Positions 13,001-14,426 of a stretch of DNA of 14,426 nucleotides are shown in pieces. A model generated the notes under the pieces. It saw only the letters and a program-made list of their open reading frames with translations, was not told the DNA's origin and did not search any database. Position 1 is the first letter of the stretch. Each line of letters starts with the position of its first letter. Origin of the DNA: Bacteroidota bacterium (GTDB lineage: Bacteria > Bacteroidota > Bacteroidia > Cytophagales > Cyclobacteriaceae); contig JAEYXN010000240.1 of assembly GCA_023431285.1 (NCBI GenBank), positions 1 through 14,426 on the forward strand, written 5' to 3'. The translations under genes and the position numbers were made by a program.

Positions 13001-14426
13001 GTTTTTCGGTGGTTCCGCCGACACTGTGAAGCTTTTTGTCTACTAGTTGTCCGATCTCGTTGTATTCGTTGGTCGCAATCGTAACCTCTGCTGAACCGAT
13101 GCCGCTACCGATGAAAGCGTTGACCAACTCGGCACCCACATGATATAGGGAGCAATCAATGAACAGTTCAGTTGTGGATGGAACGGTGCTGATATAGAGA
13201 ATGCGACCATTCTTCTTGTAATATACTACGCCTCCTTGTCGCTCGATCCTGAACACATCATCCGAATCGAATTTTGACACAAATCCCATGTCGACTCCAT
13301 TTTCCCGGATATTTACATTATCTCCGTGCAAATAAAAGCAATAATCAATGGTGTTATATCCAGCTGATGCCAGGTTGCCATCGGCCAACCCAACCATGCG
13401 CGCATGATTAAGTTGTGCCAAGAACTCCATCCATCCATCCTTTCCCGCAGGTATAGACTGAACAGATGAAGCACCAGCGTTCCAACCCTGTCCATTGTTC
13501 TTGATCAAATTTCCTGAAGACACTGTCACTCCTGTCAAGTTTGCCCATTGAGCCCTCTGTCCATCTCCAATTTGATGAAAAGATTTCAGGATTCGACCTG
13601 CGTGATCGTACTGCATGCGACGATCTATTCGCCAGGATGAATGGGAAAACGAGGTACGGATATCAGAGATGAATGCCTCCGAATCATTTAAGGTTATATC
13701 CACATATAGAGCCGGCCGGGTGCTAACTGATTTCGAATGGACCATCGCGCCATTGTAATAGTAACTAACCGTATTTCCTGTTCTTTCAATCTTAAAAATA
13801 TCGCCGGGCTTATAATTGGATGTAATTGTCTTCACGTTAACATTTTGTTCCCGCACGTACGCCGGTCCGTTCTGTAAGTAAATACCACAGTCCATTGACA
13901 GGTAATTACTTTGGTTCACTTCATTGAGCCCTATGATCTTGTAACGCGTGTCATCGGCTGTCCACTCGATCCAGCCATCAGTATTTGCCGGAATGAACTC
14001 ATCGGAGAACATAGCAGCATCCCAGGCTGTGGCTCCTGACTTTTCGTACTTTGAACCGAATGCATCCACTTTTTTCAGTTCCTTCCAGTTCAAATGAAAT
14101 TCCTGATAAGTTGTCCTGGTTCGTAATGGTTTCCCTACGAAGTCGAACAGCGTCGAAGTTTTATCTATACCGCCCTTATAGTTCTCAGCTTTTGCCTGGA
14201 TAAGCCGGTACTTTTCATCGTAGTAGCTAACGGTCCTAAGCCAGGTCGAGGCTGTCAAGGGGCTTCCATCAAGTTCTTTCACCTTTTGTCCTGTTACCTG
14301 ACCACGAACTGCAAAACTCTCTGCAGAACGTTGCACATGTTCGCCGTTAGACACTTCAACCAGCCCATCTGTAGAATAGCTGAAATTTTCTCTCCAAGTA
14401 TACTTGAAGTCATATCTGTCATAGTA
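10020..14426 (-). CDS. Rhs polymorphic toxin with lectin-like domains and NucA/NucB DNase tip (5' end outside window)
   Basis: The frame is open to the right edge, so the N-terminus is missing; residues below count from the GTG at 14354. Two repeated concanavalin-A/SPRY-like domains (about 103-235 and 270-415) share WIEW/WMEF, CGIYL/YCFYL, a DIFKIER/DVFRIER motif and a YYYNG/YYKKNG strand. YD/Rhs-type repeats follow. The core ends with HLKDHLGNVRLTF, YYPFGLTFNSYKRENS (about 1107) and DPTGM (about 1190). The tip begins with a linker (HRDDGDP, then LGFEDPSKTY) shared with tip B. It continues with a hydrophobic stretch (IPIVLGGTLVYVLVSEGD) and ends in a domain with GKDRDEFLPAVLQSSG and SVRSIDRSDNRRAGQQIG, typical of NucA/NucB nucleases. 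The product is probably secreted or surface-bound, delivering the DNase to competitors. A ComJ-like immunity gene follows. Confidence 0.9.
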   Translation of the reverse strand, partial: YYDRYDFKYTWRENFSYSTDGLVEVSNGEHVQRSAESFAVRGQVTGQKVKELDGSPLTASTWLRTVSYYDEKYRLIQAKAENYKGGIDKTSTLFDFVGKPLRTRTTYQEFHLNWKELKKVDAFGSKYEKSGATAWDAAMFSDEFIPANTDGWIEWTADDTRYKIIGLNEVNQSNYLSMDCGIYLQNGPAYVREQNVNVKTITSNYKPGDIFKIERTGNTVSYYYNGAMVHSKSVSTRPALYVDITLNDSEAFISDIRTSFSHSSWRIDRRMQYDHAGRILKSFHQIGDGQRAQWANLTGVTVSSGNLIKNNGQGWNAGASSVQSIPAGKDGWMEFLAQLNHARMVGLADGNLASAGYNTIDYCFYLHGDNVNIRENGVDMGFVSKFDSDDVFRIERQGGVVYYKKNGRILYISTVPSTTELFIDCSLYHVGAELVNAFIGSGIGSAEVTIATNEYNEIGQLVDKKLHSVGGTTEKQSVDYRYNIRGWLTSINNAALIDDQILNNDSGDLFGMQLSYNKVDSDLANSVQYNGNISGIKWSNYGGVGDITQKGYSYGYDVMNRISSSTFRKKNSSWSPLPNSGFAETGFQYDLNGNIERLTRNDGRASGTMDILVYDYGTGANKSNRLLSITDNGDDFSGFVDGSNAAVDYYYDAHGNLIRDLNKGIGNNATDNTNRITYNSVNLPMTVTKGGNTIRYIYDAAGRKLAQFVYSGGAVKRSDYLNELMFEDDQLRFVNHEEGRVVISSDELIYLNDGADHTAAIPDNASIAAHTANGEQYVKVTYTGSTPHSKAGMRSIGGQFVVKAGERYQIKVKGYRTTNPVYVWVKANGVDLVWKGVALPEGALNDAFVEQTVIISADGSMEVALVWDMSMTNGESFYVNAFEIIKVSEQAPEYQYHLKDHLGNVRLTFSTKEDVETFGTTFESETQALDQSTFSNYSTVTNDLFDKTDAGAEHNKAHLLRGGNNSQVGVGKSLAVMPGDVVSAVVYARYLKEKGSPGNLTGLASAVLSGPPLAGEGGRGVVPLNEYGDLITAGENAEEEAISGGWLNILIFDKNYESIDMAAQKLKGTQYGHTAGSSEKGPHMMMSRTVTIKEPGYVYIYVSNEGVVPQDVYFDNLTITITKNPIVQVDDYYPFGLTFNSYKRENSIAQDYLYNSKELQDELNLGVYDFHMRTYDPAIARWWSIDPLAEIYRRTSGYVYVNNNPISNSDPTGMFSVNSNSGLASTFVGPDGKVIEHRDDGDPLVYHVNDPASWNGKKDGLGVLGFEDPSKTYKKGDQYQHYYPEQRVKTSHAGTWAAALSVSGGLLADDATVIGVVDDVLIPIVLGGTLVYVLVSEGDIADPIAVPIDATSDRPGAVVIFIDGNMSPEAAQHGYDAIMSGVVNVGILDRPGRNARSRQNLAASGLPTIPGKDRDEFLPAVLQSSGRVSVRSIDRSDNRRAGQQIGAQLVGVKEGTPVIVIPINVPRK
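11359..11408. repeat. In-frame G+C-rich repeat insertion within rhs
   Basis: A stretch encoding LSGPPLAGEGGRGVVPL interrupts the otherwise smooth text between LTGLASA and NEYGDLITAGE. Its DNA holds CCCCTGCAAGCGGGG, a hairpin with a 6-nt loop, flanked by pyrimidine-rich runs on one strand. PPLAGEGGRG-like peptides of this kind are what one obtains when a short dispersed palindromic repeat is inserted in frame. This is judged from sequence style alone; no second copy lies in this window. Confidence 0.5.

Overview
The window looks like an accessory region of a Bacteroidota chromosome, probably Cytophagales-like. This rests on the Rhs core style (HLKDHLGNVRLTF, YYPFGLTFNSYxREN), AT-rich leaders without Shine-Dalgarno sites, and promoters that fit the Bacteroidota TTG-N19/21-TAnnTTTG pattern. 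No rRNA, tRNA, CRISPR array or complete insertion sequence was seen. Everything here is read by eye; no database search was possible.

Layout from right to left, the direction in which most genes are read. A large rhs gene enters from the right edge (14426 to 10020, minus). It carries two lectin-like domains, an Rhs core, and a C-terminal tip ending in a predicted NucA/NucB-type DNase. Its immunity gene (10012-9548) resembles ComJ/Nin, the known inhibitor of NucA. A convergent XRE repressor gene (9173-9508, plus) follows. It is divergent from a four-gene minus-strand block at 9021-4233: a small helical protein, a CHC2/TOPRIM primase fused to an AAA+ ATPase, an intact XerC/D-like tyrosine recombinase, and a second recombinase missing catalytic residues. 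Below this block lies about 0.9 kb dominated by DNA structure: two or three long imperfect hairpins, one with integron attC-like architecture, and an array of dyads spaced about 21.5 bp. A small membrane-protein gene (2872-3288, plus) follows.

Next comes a start-less, displaced second Rhs tip (2696-1737) with a ParB-like toxin domain and its own overlapping immunity gene (1737-1243). Beyond that are an N-terminally truncated XRE gene, a frameshifted and truncated relative of the small membrane protein, and a third displaced Rhs tip that runs off the left edge (345-1).

Interpretation (inference): the order tip - immunity - XRE - [primase, recombinases, hairpins] - small membrane protein - older tip is seen once intact and once collapsed. 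All three tips begin homology at the same point, just before the YYPFG codons. This suggests a mobile element that inserts at the conserved rhs core/tip boundary, gives the rhs gene a new toxin tip with its immunity gene, and pushes the older tip downstream as a silent cassette. Homologous recombination between rhs copies is the main alternative.
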